Shown piece after piece: positions 25,256 to 34,460 of a stretch of 64,000 bases of DNA. Numbering within the stretch: the stretch's first letter is position 1; every line of letters starts with the position of its first letter. The DNA is from Rubrivivax sp. (GTDB taxonomy: Bacteria; Pseudomonadota; Gammaproteobacteria; Burkholderiales; Burkholderiaceae_C): the NCBI GenBank assembly GCA_022842595.1, contig JALHPF010000022.1:1-64000 (forward strand), given 5' to 3'. A model generated the notes under the pieces. That model was given only the letters and a program-made list of their open reading frames with translations, ran no database searches and had not been told where the DNA came from. The translations under genes were made by a program, and so were the position numbers.

Positions 25256-25707
25256 GATTCCTGATCTCCAATGGGCGGCACGTTCAGCATCAGCCAAACG
25301 ATGCCCAGCTTGCGCACCACTTCGACGAAGTCGGCGAAGTTCACCGGCTTGCGGATAACGCTGTTGGCGAATTGCTCGTAGCTGCCGGCAATGTCGGCAG
25401 GCTCGTTGGAACTGGTCAGCACCACCACTGGCAGCGCCGCGGTGCGCGTGTCGGCCCGCAGGCGGCGCAGGACTTCCAGGCCGTCGACGCGCGGCAGCTT
25501 CAGGTCGAGCAGCATGAGCAGCGGCAGCTGACTCGCGTCACGCCCGGCATGGCTGCCGGTGGCGAACAGGAAGTCCAGCGCTTCGACGCCATCACGCGCC
25601 ACCACCACCTCGTTGACGAGGCCATGGCGCGACAATGCGCGCAGCGTAAGCGCTTCGTCGTCGGCGCTGTCTTCGACGAGCAGGACGGTCTTGCGCTCGC
25701 CGCTCAT
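25252..25707 (-). CDS. Single-domain response regulator, Rcp1-like
   Basis: 151 residues, a second receiver-only regulator: EDSADD near residue 13, phospho-acceptor in LMLLDLKLP near 67, VVLTSS and IRKPV. It is clearly a paralogue of the next gene (same layout, shared VDGLEVLRRLR block), so the pair arose by duplication. ATG at 25707 overlaps the kinase stop by 4 bp, so both regulators are translationally coupled to the kinase. Confidence 0.92.
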   Translation of the reverse strand: MSGERKTVLLVEDSADDEALTLRALSRHGLVNEVVVARDGVEALDFLFATGSHAGRDASQLPLLMLLDLKLPRVDGLEVLRRLRADTRTAALPVVVLTSSNEPADIAGSYEQFANSVIRKPVNFADFVEVVRKLGIVWLMLNVPPIGDQES

Positions 25708-28700
25708 CTGGTGGCCCCTGCAGGCGCAGCCGCAGGCGTCACGGCCGAAGCTTCGGCCAGCTGGCCCAGCGTGAAGTAGAAGGTCGCGCCATGGCCCACT
25801 TCTGCCTCGGCCCAGACCCGGCCTCCGTGGCGCTTGACGATGCGCTCCACCGTCGCCAGGCCGATGCCAGTGCCTTCGAATTCGCTCTGGCTGTGCAGCC
25901 GCTGGAAGGCGCCGAACAGCTTGTCGGCGTACTTCATGTCGAAGCCAACGCCGTTGTCGCGCACGAAATACACGGTCTCGCCGTCGCGCTCGAAGTGGCC
26001 GAACTCGATGCACGCATCGGCCCGGCGCGAGCTGTACTTCCAGGCATTGCCCAGCAGGTTCTCCAGCGCCACCTTCATCAAGCCGGGATCCACCCGCACC
26101 GTCGGGCCGGGCTGCACCAGCATCTGCGGGCAGTGTCCGGGGTGTTCCTCTTCGAGCTGGCGCAGGACATGCGCCACCAGCTTGCCCAGGTCGACGGGAT
26201 GCGGCGTCAACGGCGCCCGTGTCACGCGCGAGAGCTTCAACAGGTCGTCGATCAGATGGCCCATGCGCTGCGTGTTCGCGCGCACACGCTGCAGATAGCC
26301 GCGCCCGGTGTCGTCGAGCTTCGGCCCGAACTCCTCGAGCAGGGCCTGCGAGAAGCCGTCGATGCCGCGCAGTGGCGCGCGCAGGTCGTGCGACACCGAA
26401 TACGAGAACGACTCGAGCTCGCGCACCGTGGTTTCGAGCTGCGCCGTACGCTCGCGCACCCGTTGCTCGAGTTCTTCATTCAGGCGCTGGATCTGTTCAC
26501 CCGCGCGCTTGAGCTCGGTGACGTCGGTGAAGGTGGTCGTCACCTCGTAGGCCTTGTTCTCGCCCGGCCGCAGGCGCGGCATCGCGCTGACCAGGATCCA
26601 GCGCCGCTCCGGCTGGTCGGGGAGTTCCAGGCCGATCATCACGTCGTTCACCGCGACACCGGTGCGCAGGGCCACCATCGCTGGGTGCTGGTCGCCGGGA
26701 AGTTCCCGGCCGTCGGGCAGGAAGGTGTGCCAGCGCGGGTCGGTCGAGAGCCGGCCCTGCAGTTGTTGCAGGCTCAGGGCCAGGATCTGCTGCGCCGCGG
26801 GGTTGGCGTCGACGATGGCACCGCTGCCGTCCTGCGTCACCACGCCCTGATTCATGGTCTCGAAAAGGGTGCGGAAGTTCAGCTCGCTGCGGCGCAGCGC
26901 GTCTTCGGCCTCGCGGCGTTCGGTGATGTCGACCACGCCACCTACCGTGCGCATGGGGTGGCGCTCGCTGGCTGCGCCACTGAACACCGTCTGCGCGCGC
27001 ACGCTCAGCCAGCGCACCGCCCCGTCGCCGCGCCGGATCCGGTGCTCGATGGCGAGCATGCCGTCGCCGGCCGGATCGTGGGCACGCCCGATGGCGGCCC
27101 CGAGGCGATCGCGATCTTCGGCCAACGTGGCCGCGATGATGTCGGCCACGCCGATCGTCTGGTGAGCCGTCCAGCCGATCATGCTGCGGTGCTCGGGCGA
27201 GCAGTAGACCTCGCCCGACACATGGTCGTGCTCGAAGATGCCGGTGTTCGATGCCTGCACCGCCTGGGTCAGCCGGCGTTCGCTGCGACGCAAGGCTTCC
27301 TCGGCCTCGCGGCGCTCGGTGATGTCGATTACGCCACCCACGGTGCGAAGCAGGTGGCGCTCGCTGCCTTCGCCCGCGAACACCGTCTGCGCACTCGACT
27401 TCAGCCAGCGCAATGTTCCGTTGCGATGCCAGAAGCGGTACTCGACGTCGAACCGGCCATCGCCGGCCGGGTCGTGGGCCTTTCTGATGCCCAGCGCGAG
27501 CTTTTCGCGGTCCTCGGCCAGCGTCGAAGCGACCACGTCGGCAATCGCGATCGGTTCGTCTTCGGACCAGCCGTGAATGGCGCGGTACTCGGGCGACCAG
27601 TAGATCTGGTCCGAGATATGGTCATGCTCGAAGATGCCGGTGTTGGACGCCCGCACGGCGCGCGCGAGGCGGCCTTCGCTGCGGCGCAAGGCCTCTTCGG
27701 CCTCGCGGCGTTCGGTGATGTCGACTGCGCCGCCGACGGTGCGAACCGCGCGCCGCTCGGCCCCTTCTCCGGCGAACAGCGTCTGCCCGCGGGCCTTCAC
27801 CCAGCGCAGCGCCCCGTCGCTGCGCCGAACGCGGTACTCCGCATCGTAGAGGCCATCGCCCGCCGGGTCATGGCTGAGCGCGACCGCAGCCCGCACACGA
27901 TCGCGATCCTCCTCCAGCACGGACGCCACGAAGTCGCCCAGCGTGACCGGTGTGTCGGCGGGCCAGCCGAAGATGGTGCGAAATTCGGGCGACCAGTAGA
28001 TGGCATCGGAGGCATGGTCATGGTCGTAGATGCCCGTGTTGGACGCCTGCAAGGCGTGCATCAGACGGCCTTCGCTGCGTCGCAACGCCTCCTCGGCCTC
28101 GTGGCGCTCGGTGATGTCGACCGCGCCGCCGACGGTGCGCACCGCGCGGCGCTCAGCCCCGTCGCCAGCGAACAGCGTCTGCCCGCGGGCCTTCACCCAG
28201 CGCAGCGCCCCGTCGCTGCGCCGAATGCGGTACTCAGCGTCGTAGAGGCCATCGCCAGCCGGGTCGTGGGTGCGCGCGATCGCAGCCCCCAGGCGGTCGC
28301 GATCCTCTTCCAGCACGGACGCGACGATGGAGGCCACCGTGACCGGCGCGTCGGCGGTCCAGCCGAAGATGGCCCGCAACTCGGGTGACACGTACATCAC
28401 GTCGGACGCCAGGTCGTGGTCGTAGATGCCGGTGTTGGACGCCCGCACGGCGTGCGTGAGACGGCTTTCGCTGCGGCGCAGCGCTTCCTCGGCCTCGTGC
28501 CGCTCGGTGATGTCGACCGACGCACCGACCGTGCGCAGCGGCGTGCGGGCTTCCTGGGGCCCTTCGAACACGGTGATGGCGCGTGTCTCCACCCAACGCA
28601 CCGTGCCGTCGCGCCGCAAGATGCGATGCACGCAGTGCTGGTGACCATCGCCGCGGGGGTCTCGTGCGTTCGCCGCGACTCGGTTGAGCTCGGCGAGGTC

Positions 28701-29807
28701 ATCCGGGTGGACATGGTCCAGGAATGCCTGCAGGGTGACCGGCTCGTCCGCGCTAAAACCGTACTCCGAGCGCAGCTCGTCCGACCAGTAGATGGCGTCG
28801 GTGCGATGGTCGTGGTCGAAGAACCCGGTTCGCGTCAGGCTCACGGCCTGGCTCAGGCGTTCCTCGCTGCGCCTGAGCGCCAGCTCGGCACGCTTGCGCT
28901 CGCTGATGTCGCGCATGATCGTCGACAGGTGGGTGACGCGGCCTTCGGCGTTGCGATGACAGGCGATCACCTGCGATACCGGCAGCTCGCCGCCCCGCCC
29001 GTCGAGCAATGCCGTTTCCCCCGACCACACGCCGTCGCGCATGGCGGCGGGCACGCCTTCCTGCTGGATCAGCCGCAAGGCCCATTCAGGATGCAGGGAG
29101 GAGATGGCGACCCCGGCCAGGGAGCCCTCACCCAGCCCGGTCATCGCCCGCCCTGCCCGGTTCAGGTAGGTGACATCCAGCGTGGCGCCGCTGGTGCCCA
29201 CCAGGTCACTCGTCGCTTCGACCAGATCGACAAGGCGATCACGTTCCCGCTGCAGGACGCGGCGGTCGGCCAGACCTTCGTCGAGCTGCTGCTTCTGCCG
29301 GGCGAGCACGCGGACCATGCTGTTGCCAGCGAGGGTGGCAGCCACTCCGACTGCGAGCCAGAGTGCCGCCGCAAATGCGGCCAGCTTGGCCAAGGTGGAA
29401 GCCACCAGCGCATCAGCCCGGGCCGTGGCGTAGTCGACATGGACTTCTCCGAGCACGGCATTGCCTTGCTGCAGCGTCTGCTTGCGCGCGATCGGTCCGG
29501 CCGCCGCGGCGACTTCGGCACGTTCACGGATCTGCTCGGGTGCGCCGCCGCCGGCCAGCAGCCGCACGCGAAGCACGTCGGGGTGGCCCAGCAGCATGTC
29601 CAGCCCAGCCGCCACCTGGCTGGCGTCGCCGCTGCGCAGGGCGCCGGTCAGCACGCCCTGCGCCAACCGCTGATGCTGGGCGATGCGCTCGTCCAGTTCA
29701 GCCAGCGACTGGGCACGCGCCTGCTGCTGCACCCAGGCCAGACCCACCAGAAGCCAAAGTGCCAGCACGGCCAGCACCACCAGGACGTATCGGCGCGTGA
29801 TCGTCAT
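25704..29807 (-). CDS. Multi-PAS hybrid-type sensor histidine kinase
   Basis: About 1367 residues. An N-terminal helix (VLVVLAVLALWLLVGLAW), a periplasmic loop and a second helix near residue 150 form the receptor. Then come one ordinary PAS, five PAS_3 units (the last four near-duplicates of 132 residues each, every one ending in VGG-x-VDITERxEAEEALRRSE or similar), one further PAS, HisKA (SYSVSHDLRAPLRG) and HATPase (ENLLGNAWKYS, DNGVGFDM, GTGIGLATV). No receiver domain is present; two regulators follow with 4-bp overlaps. ATG at 29807 was chosen because it directly precedes the first helix; ATG at 29867 is also possible. The signal is unknown. Confidence 0.93.
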   Translation of the reverse strand: MTITRRYVLVVLAVLALWLLVGLAWVQQQARAQSLAELDERIAQHQRLAQGVLTGALRSGDASQVAAGLDMLLGHPDVLRVRLLAGGGAPEQIRERAEVAAAAGPIARKQTLQQGNAVLGEVHVDYATARADALVASTLAKLAAFAAALWLAVGVAATLAGNSMVRVLARQKQQLDEGLADRRVLQRERDRLVDLVEATSDLVGTSGATLDVTYLNRAGRAMTGLGEGSLAGVAISSLHPEWALRLIQQEGVPAAMRDGVWSGETALLDGRGGELPVSQVIACHRNAEGRVTHLSTIMRDISERKRAELALRRSEERLSQAVSLTRTGFFDHDHRTDAIYWSDELRSEYGFSADEPVTLQAFLDHVHPDDLAELNRVAANARDPRGDGHQHCVHRILRRDGTVRWVETRAITVFEGPQEARTPLRTVGASVDITERHEAEEALRRSESRLTHAVRASNTGIYDHDLASDVMYVSPELRAIFGWTADAPVTVASIVASVLEEDRDRLGAAIARTHDPAGDGLYDAEYRIRRSDGALRWVKARGQTLFAGDGAERRAVRTVGGAVDITERHEAEEALRRSEGRLMHALQASNTGIYDHDHASDAIYWSPEFRTIFGWPADTPVTLGDFVASVLEEDRDRVRAAVALSHDPAGDGLYDAEYRVRRSDGALRWVKARGQTLFAGEGAERRAVRTVGGAVDITERREAEEALRRSEGRLARAVRASNTGIFEHDHISDQIYWSPEYRAIHGWSEDEPIAIADVVASTLAEDREKLALGIRKAHDPAGDGRFDVEYRFWHRNGTLRWLKSSAQTVFAGEGSERHLLRTVGGVIDITERREAEEALRRSERRLTQAVQASNTGIFEHDHVSGEVYCSPEHRSMIGWTAHQTIGVADIIAATLAEDRDRLGAAIGRAHDPAGDGMLAIEHRIRRGDGAVRWLSVRAQTVFSGAASERHPMRTVGGVVDITERREAEDALRRSELNFRTLFETMNQGVVTQDGSGAIVDANPAAQQILALSLQQLQGRLSTDPRWHTFLPDGRELPGDQHPAMVALRTGVAVNDVMIGLELPDQPERRWILVSAMPRLRPGENKAYEVTTTFTDVTELKRAGEQIQRLNEELEQRVRERTAQLETTVRELESFSYSVSHDLRAPLRGIDGFSQALLEEFGPKLDDTGRGYLQRVRANTQRMGHLIDDLLKLSRVTRAPLTPHPVDLGKLVAHVLRQLEEEHPGHCPQMLVQPGPTVRVDPGLMKVALENLLGNAWKYSSRRADACIEFGHFERDGETVYFVRDNGVGFDMKYADKLFGAFQRLHSQSEFEGTGIGLATVERIVKRHGGRVWAEAEVGHGATFYFTLGQLAEASAVTPAAAPAGATR
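26877..28460 (-). repeat. Four tandem 396-bp PAS-coding repeats
   Basis: The same sequence landmark (atgccggtgtt or atgcccgtgtt on the plus strand) recurs at 27238, 27634, 28030 and 28426, always 396 bp apart. This marks four in-frame units of 132 codons in the kinase gene. The two central units remain close at DNA level, with long identical runs such as the one around 27781-27820 and 28177-28216. A fifth unit toward 28860 is more diverged. Recent unequal crossing-over is the likely origin. Confidence 0.9.
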
Positions 29808-30046
29808 GCCACCCCACCGGGCAGGCTCAGGCTGGGGTGCGCTGGTGGCAGGGTCATCAGGCCGCATTTCCTGGTGAGCCGACGGCAGGTACCAGCGGCG
29901 ATGGTTGCAAACCGAACGGCTCGGGTGCCGAACGCTCTGCTGCACTTTCTCACATTCTTCGTGCCACCACGCCCTCGTCGGCCATCGGACCTACCCGAAT
30001 AGGTGGCCTCGGTGGCCCGCCCGATGGGGCCGCCAGACCCCCGGGC

Positions 30047-32845
30047 TCACACGCCCTGCCTGACCAGCGTCGCCTGCAAGGCCTCGTTCAGCGTTGCCAG
30101 ACTGTCGTCCAGGTGCGCCCGCACCAGGCTGCTGCCACGACGGGCTGCGAGCGCCGACTTCAGCTGCGACTGCAGCTGCAGTGCCACCTGCCGGTGCACC
30201 GCGCGCACGTCGGCGGCGGTGGCCGCGCCAGCGCGCACCAGGCCAGCCGCAAGGCGGCGCACATGCTCGCGTTGCAGGTTGCGCCGCAGGCTGTCGATCT
30301 CGCCCTGGCCCTGACTCCTGTCGCCAGCCGCCAGCTCGGACCACACCGCCTTGGCCAGCCGCGTCTGCACCTCGGCATAGCTCAGCAGCTGCCGGGGGTC
30401 GTCGACCTTGCTCTCGGCGTCGGCCAGGCGGCCGGCCAGGGCGTCGGACATCAAGGTGTCCAGCGCACCACGCTGCAGGCTCAGCACGGCCGTGGGCAGG
30501 CTGAAGTCGACGCCGGGCTGGCCGGCGTCACGCGGTTCGTGGTGATCCACACCCAGGCGGCTGAGCACCTTCGGGTCGAACCTGAAGCTGGAACTGCTGA
30601 AGATCTCGCCCACCACCACGTCCAGCGCGGCGCGCTGCCGCGCTGCCGGCACAGGCACCAGCAGCGGCTGGTTGGCGCCGGCCGTGGCGCGCGCGGTGTA
30701 GGTGCCACCCACGTATTTCGCGGCAAACGGCAGCGACGTGCCCATGCTGCCCAGCAGCCGGCTCAGCGTGCGCCGGTACACCGTCAGGTCTTCGTCGGCC
30801 GCCAGCGGCCGCGTCGTCGTGCGCTGCCAGAGTTCGCGCGCCAGCTTGATCTGCCGCTGCGCGAAGTCCAGCGGGTCGCTGCTCATGTCGCGCTGGTTGA
30901 CCAGGGGGTCGGCGTTACCCAGGTCCTGGTCGGTGGCATAGGCCAGCGCCGGCTCGCGTTCGGCACGTGCAGCCAGCGCCTTCAGGGCCGGCTGCTCGGC
31001 TTCGCCGCTGGCGTATTCGCGGTAGCCGTACTCGATGGCCCAGTGGTCGTAGGCGCCCAGGGTGAGCATGTTGTAGTCGGCCACCGGCTCACCCTGCAGC
31101 GGCAGGTTCTGCGCGTTGTATTCCATGACCGAGGCCGACAGGCCGTTGGCCTGCGTGTACGCGCGGTCGCGCAGCTGGGCCGGCGTCAAGGCCACCGAAG
31201 CGCGGAAGTTGTGGCGCAGGCCCAGCGCGTGGCCGATCTCGTGCATGGTGACGTTCTTCAATGCGTCGGCGATGTAGCGGTCGGCCTCGGGGCTGTTGGG
31301 GTCGAGCAGGCCGCGCTCGACAAGCAGGTCGAATCCGAAGCTGGCTTCCTCGAAGGCGATGTCGCCATAGGTGCAGGCGGTGTGGTCGTGGTCCGGCGCC
31401 GATTGGGCCGGCGGCAAGGCATCGGTCCAGCGCGGCACGGATTCGGCAGCGCGCGAACGGAACACACGCACCCGGTTCTCGTCGATGATGGCGGCGCCAC
31501 GCAGGATCTCGCCGGTGCGCGGGTCCTTCTGGCTCGGCCCGACCGCGGTGGAGCCGGGGCCTTCCTGCGCAAACCAGCGCACCGCGAGCAGGCGCAGGCC
31601 TTCCGTGGTGGTCCAGTCGGCGTCGGCGGGCTGCTGTTCGATGCGCAGCGCATTGCGGAACCCAGCGCGCTCGAAGGCCTTGTTCCATTCCTCGGCGGCT
31701 TCGCGCAGCGGCTTGCGCCAGGGTTCCGGAATGTTGCGGTCCAGAACCACGCGGATGGGTTCCTTCGGCTCGGAAACGGCTGCGGCCGGGTCCTTCTTCT
31801 CCAGGCGCCAGCGGTTGATGAAGTGCGTGCGCCGGCCTTCCTGGGTGTCGTCGCCGAAGTTCCTGAACGACGAGGTGAAGTAGCCCACACGCGGGTCGGC
31901 CAGGCGCGCCTTCATCGGCTGCGCCGGCAGCGGTGCCAGCGTGTAGGCATAGCTCAGGAACAGGCTGCGTGCGTCGGGCACGCTGCCCGGCGGGTTGGGC
32001 AAGGCGGCGGGGTTGGGCGGCGTGGCACCCGGGACCACGGCCGGTGGCACCGGCAGCTTCGGCACGGCGTAGTGGTTGCGCAGCGTCAGGTGCAGGCCGG
32101 TGGCCTGTGCGCGGACCCGCTCGACGGCCGAATTGCCGCGGTCCAGCGCATAGGGCAGGCGGAACAGCGCCTCGAGCGTGGTCTGCGTGCCGGTGATGTC
32201 GCCGCCCAGCAGCAATGCCGCGTCGACCAGCAGCGCGCCGCTGCCGGGCTGCGGCGCAGCGGCCAGCGGCGCGGCGCCCAGCAGGCTGTCGGAATAGCTC
32301 TCGCGCACGGCGCGGGCCAATGCCGTGCCGGCTGGCGCGCGGGCCAGCTGGTTGTTGGCCAGCAGCTGCACGCTGTTGCCCACGCGGCGCAGGCTGACGA
32401 TGTGTTCGCGGCCCATCATGCCCGGCCACAGGCCGCCGATTCCCATGCCACCGGCCACCGACGAGGCGAAGAACAACGGCTGGTCGAGCAGCGCAGCGGG
32501 AATCTCGATCCAGGTCTTGTCGTCGCGCGTCCACACCGGCAGGAAACCGTCGGTGCGCTTGGCGTCACGCGTGACCGTGGCAAACGGCGCTGGCGCCGCG
32601 GGCTGGGGCGCTGGCTGCGGCGCGGTGGCCGCGGTTGGCGCGGCTGCGCCGGCAGGCCGCGGGCCGGTGGCCACGGCTGGCGCGGGCGCGGGTGCAGGGA
32701 TGGTCTGGGCGACAGGGGCCTGGCCAGGCGTGGACGAGACCGTGGCGCAGCCTGCCAGCAGCAGCGTCAGGCTGCCGGCGGCTGCGCTGGCGGTGAACAG
32801 CCGCGCCTGGCGGCGAACGATCGACGAATACGGACGAAGCTTCAC
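30047..32845 (-). CDS. Zinc-dependent metalloprotease lipoprotein (DUF5117/DUF4953)
   Basis: About 932 residues. GTG at 32845 with AAGGA 7 nt upstream gives a lipoprotein signal ending LLLAGC near residue 32. An Ala/Pro-rich linker follows. The large central domain carries the metzincin motif HEIGHALGLRH near residue 535 with a downstream Met-turn-like VMEYNAQ. Large secreted or surface proteases with this layout (DUF5117 before the site, DUF4953 around it) are widespread in Proteobacteria and Bacteroidetes; substrates are largely unknown. The frame is open upstream to 32938 but would overlap the DUF2130 gene. Confidence 0.88.
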   Translation of the reverse strand: MKLRPYSSIVRRQARLFTASAAAGSLTLLLAGCATVSSTPGQAPVAQTIPAPAPAPAVATGPRPAGAAAPTAATAPQPAPQPAAPAPFATVTRDAKRTDGFLPVWTRDDKTWIEIPAALLDQPLFFASSVAGGMGIGGLWPGMMGREHIVSLRRVGNSVQLLANNQLARAPAGTALARAVRESYSDSLLGAAPLAAAPQPGSGALLVDAALLLGGDITGTQTTLEALFRLPYALDRGNSAVERVRAQATGLHLTLRNHYAVPKLPVPPAVVPGATPPNPAALPNPPGSVPDARSLFLSYAYTLAPLPAQPMKARLADPRVGYFTSSFRNFGDDTQEGRRTHFINRWRLEKKDPAAAVSEPKEPIRVVLDRNIPEPWRKPLREAAEEWNKAFERAGFRNALRIEQQPADADWTTTEGLRLLAVRWFAQEGPGSTAVGPSQKDPRTGEILRGAAIIDENRVRVFRSRAAESVPRWTDALPPAQSAPDHDHTACTYGDIAFEEASFGFDLLVERGLLDPNSPEADRYIADALKNVTMHEIGHALGLRHNFRASVALTPAQLRDRAYTQANGLSASVMEYNAQNLPLQGEPVADYNMLTLGAYDHWAIEYGYREYASGEAEQPALKALAARAEREPALAYATDQDLGNADPLVNQRDMSSDPLDFAQRQIKLARELWQRTTTRPLAADEDLTVYRRTLSRLLGSMGTSLPFAAKYVGGTYTARATAGANQPLLVPVPAARQRAALDVVVGEIFSSSSFRFDPKVLSRLGVDHHEPRDAGQPGVDFSLPTAVLSLQRGALDTLMSDALAGRLADAESKVDDPRQLLSYAEVQTRLAKAVWSELAAGDRSQGQGEIDSLRRNLQREHVRRLAAGLVRAGAATAADVRAVHRQVALQLQSQLKSALAARRGSSLVRAHLDDSLATLNEALQATLVRQGV

Positions 32846-32924
32846 AGGGTGTTCCTTGGCTGGCGTGCTGTCGTTGGGAAGGTTGGGGAATCTGGCAAAG
32901 GCTGCAACCTGAGCGCGGCCCGCG

Positions 32925-34334
32925 TCAGGCTGCGTCACCCGGGCCGCCCTTCTTGAGGTCGGCGAACTTGCCGGCCATCGTCGGGTTGCCGCGGGTCAGC
33001 TTCTTGATCGTCACGTCCTGTGCCTTGTCGTTGGCGAGGCGCAGGTTGCGGTCGGTGCCGAGCAGCGCTTCCTTCGTCTTCTGCAGGTGGTCGATCGACT
33101 TGTCGATCTCGTCGATGGCGGTCTGGAAACGCCTGGAGGCCAGGTCGTAGTTCTTCGCGAACGCCCCCTTGAAGCTCTCGAGCTCGGCTTCGAAACTCGT
33201 GATGTCGACGTTCTGCGCCTTCACCAGCGCCAGTTCCGACTTGTATTTCAACGAGTTCATCGCCGCGTTGCGCAGCAACGTGATGATCGGCAGGAAGAAC
33301 TGCGGCCGCACCACGTACATCTTCGGGTAGCGGTGGAACATGTCGACGATGCCGGTGTTGTAGAGCTCGCTGTCGGGCTCCAGCAGCGAGACCAGCACCG
33401 CGTATTCGCAGCCCTTCTCGACGCGGTCCTTGTCGAGCTCCTTGAGGAAGTCCTCGTTGCGGTTCTTCGTGGCAGTGAGGTCGCTCTCGTTCTTCATCTC
33501 GAACATGATCGAGACGATCTCGGTGCCGGCCTCGTCGGCGTCGCGAAAGATGTAGTCGCCCTTGCTGCCGCTGCGCGCGTCGTTGTCCTTCTCGAAGAAC
33601 GCCTTGGGGAAGGCCATCGCGCGGATCCGGTTGAACTCGGTCTCGCAGTGCTGCTCGAGCGTTTCGCCCACCATCTTGGTCGACAGGCGTGCCTTCATGT
33701 CGCGCAGGCGCTCGATGGCGTCGTCGCGGTCCTTGATCTGGGTTTCGTACTTGTCCTTCAGCGACTTCTCGGCCAGCTGCTTTTCAAGCCGCGCCCTTTC
33801 GAGCCCGCTCTTGAGCTCGTCGCGTTCCTTCTCGACCACGGTCACGGCCTGGTTGATGGCGAGCTGCTGCGCCAGCGCAATGGCGTCGAGCCTGGCCCTG
33901 AGGCCCTGGATCTCCGCGTCCTTGCTCGCCGCCGTGCGCTGCAGTTCGTTTTCCAGCTGCACTTGCACCAGCCTGGCGGCGGCCTGCTTGTCGTGCCGTG
34001 CCTGGACGAGCTCGTTCGCCAGCGCGTCGCGTTCCTTTTCCACAGCGCCCAAGGCCTCGGCCACGGCCAGCCTGCGCGCCACCTCGCCGGCATCGAGCAT
34101 CGCCTTCAGGCCCTGGATCTCGGCGTCCTTCGCCGCGGCGGCCTGCTGCAGTTCACCGGCCAAGCGCGCCTTGGCCAGTTCGACGGCATTGCGCTTGTCC
34201 TGTTCGGCCAGTTCCAGGCGTTCGTGCAGCTGCTGCTCGAATTCGCCGTCACGCACCTGCTTCAGGATGTCGGCGTACCCGGCCTCGTCGATCTTGAAGG
34301 CCTTGCCGCAGTGCGGGCAGTTGATCTCGTGCAT
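32925..34334 (-). CDS. DUF2130 coiled-coil protein
   Basis: 469 residues from ATG 34334. The N-terminus [13 protein letters not shown] carries a CxxC zinc-ribbon-like half-site. Residues about 20-250 form a long coiled coil, of which two adjacent blocks of 69 residues (about 48-116 and 117-185) are duplicates sharing KDAEIQGL and VEKERD. The C-terminal DUF2130 domain includes [11 protein letters not shown] and [10 protein letters not shown], reminiscent of PD-(D/E)xK nuclease cores. The function is unknown; relatives are sometimes called DNA repair ATPase-like without evidence. Confidence 0.88.
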   Translation of the reverse strand: MHEINCPHCGKAFKIDEAGYADILKQVRDGEFEQQLHERLELAEQDKRNAVELAKARLAGELQQAAAAKDAEIQGLKAMLDAGEVARRLAVAEALGAVEKERDALANELVQARHDKQAAARLVQVQLENELQRTAASKDAEIQGLRARLDAIALAQQLAINQAVTVVEKERDELKSGLERARLEKQLAEKSLKDKYETQIKDRDDAIERLRDMKARLSTKMVGETLEQHCETEFNRIRAMAFPKAFFEKDNDARSGSKGDYIFRDADEAGTEIVSIMFEMKNESDLTATKNRNEDFLKELDKDRVEKGCEYAVLVSLLEPDSELYNTGIVDMFHRYPKMYVVRPQFFLPIITLLRNAAMNSLKYKSELALVKAQNVDITSFEAELESFKGAFAKNYDLASRRFQTAIDEIDKSIDHLQKTKEALLGTDRNLRLANDKAQDVTIKKLTRGNPTMAGKFADLKKGGPGDAA

Positions 34335-34460
34335 GGCTGTGCGTAGGGCGTCCGGGCGGAAAGTGGTTGCGACATCCCGCCGTGCACCGTCTGGCTGGCT
34401 ACCCGAGGTGCGTGCAAGGCAGGGCGACCGGGTGTTGTAACAGAGCCGATGCAAAGCGCT

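Noticed and set aside
25791..28388. 865-codon plus-strand frame opposite the PAS kinase
   Set aside because: Antisense shadow; its own internal repetition only mirrors the 396-bp PAS repeats.
29837..32956. 1039-codon plus-strand frame opposite the metalloprotease
   Set aside because: Shadow of a gene with a clear HExxHxxGxxH site; no recognisable content.
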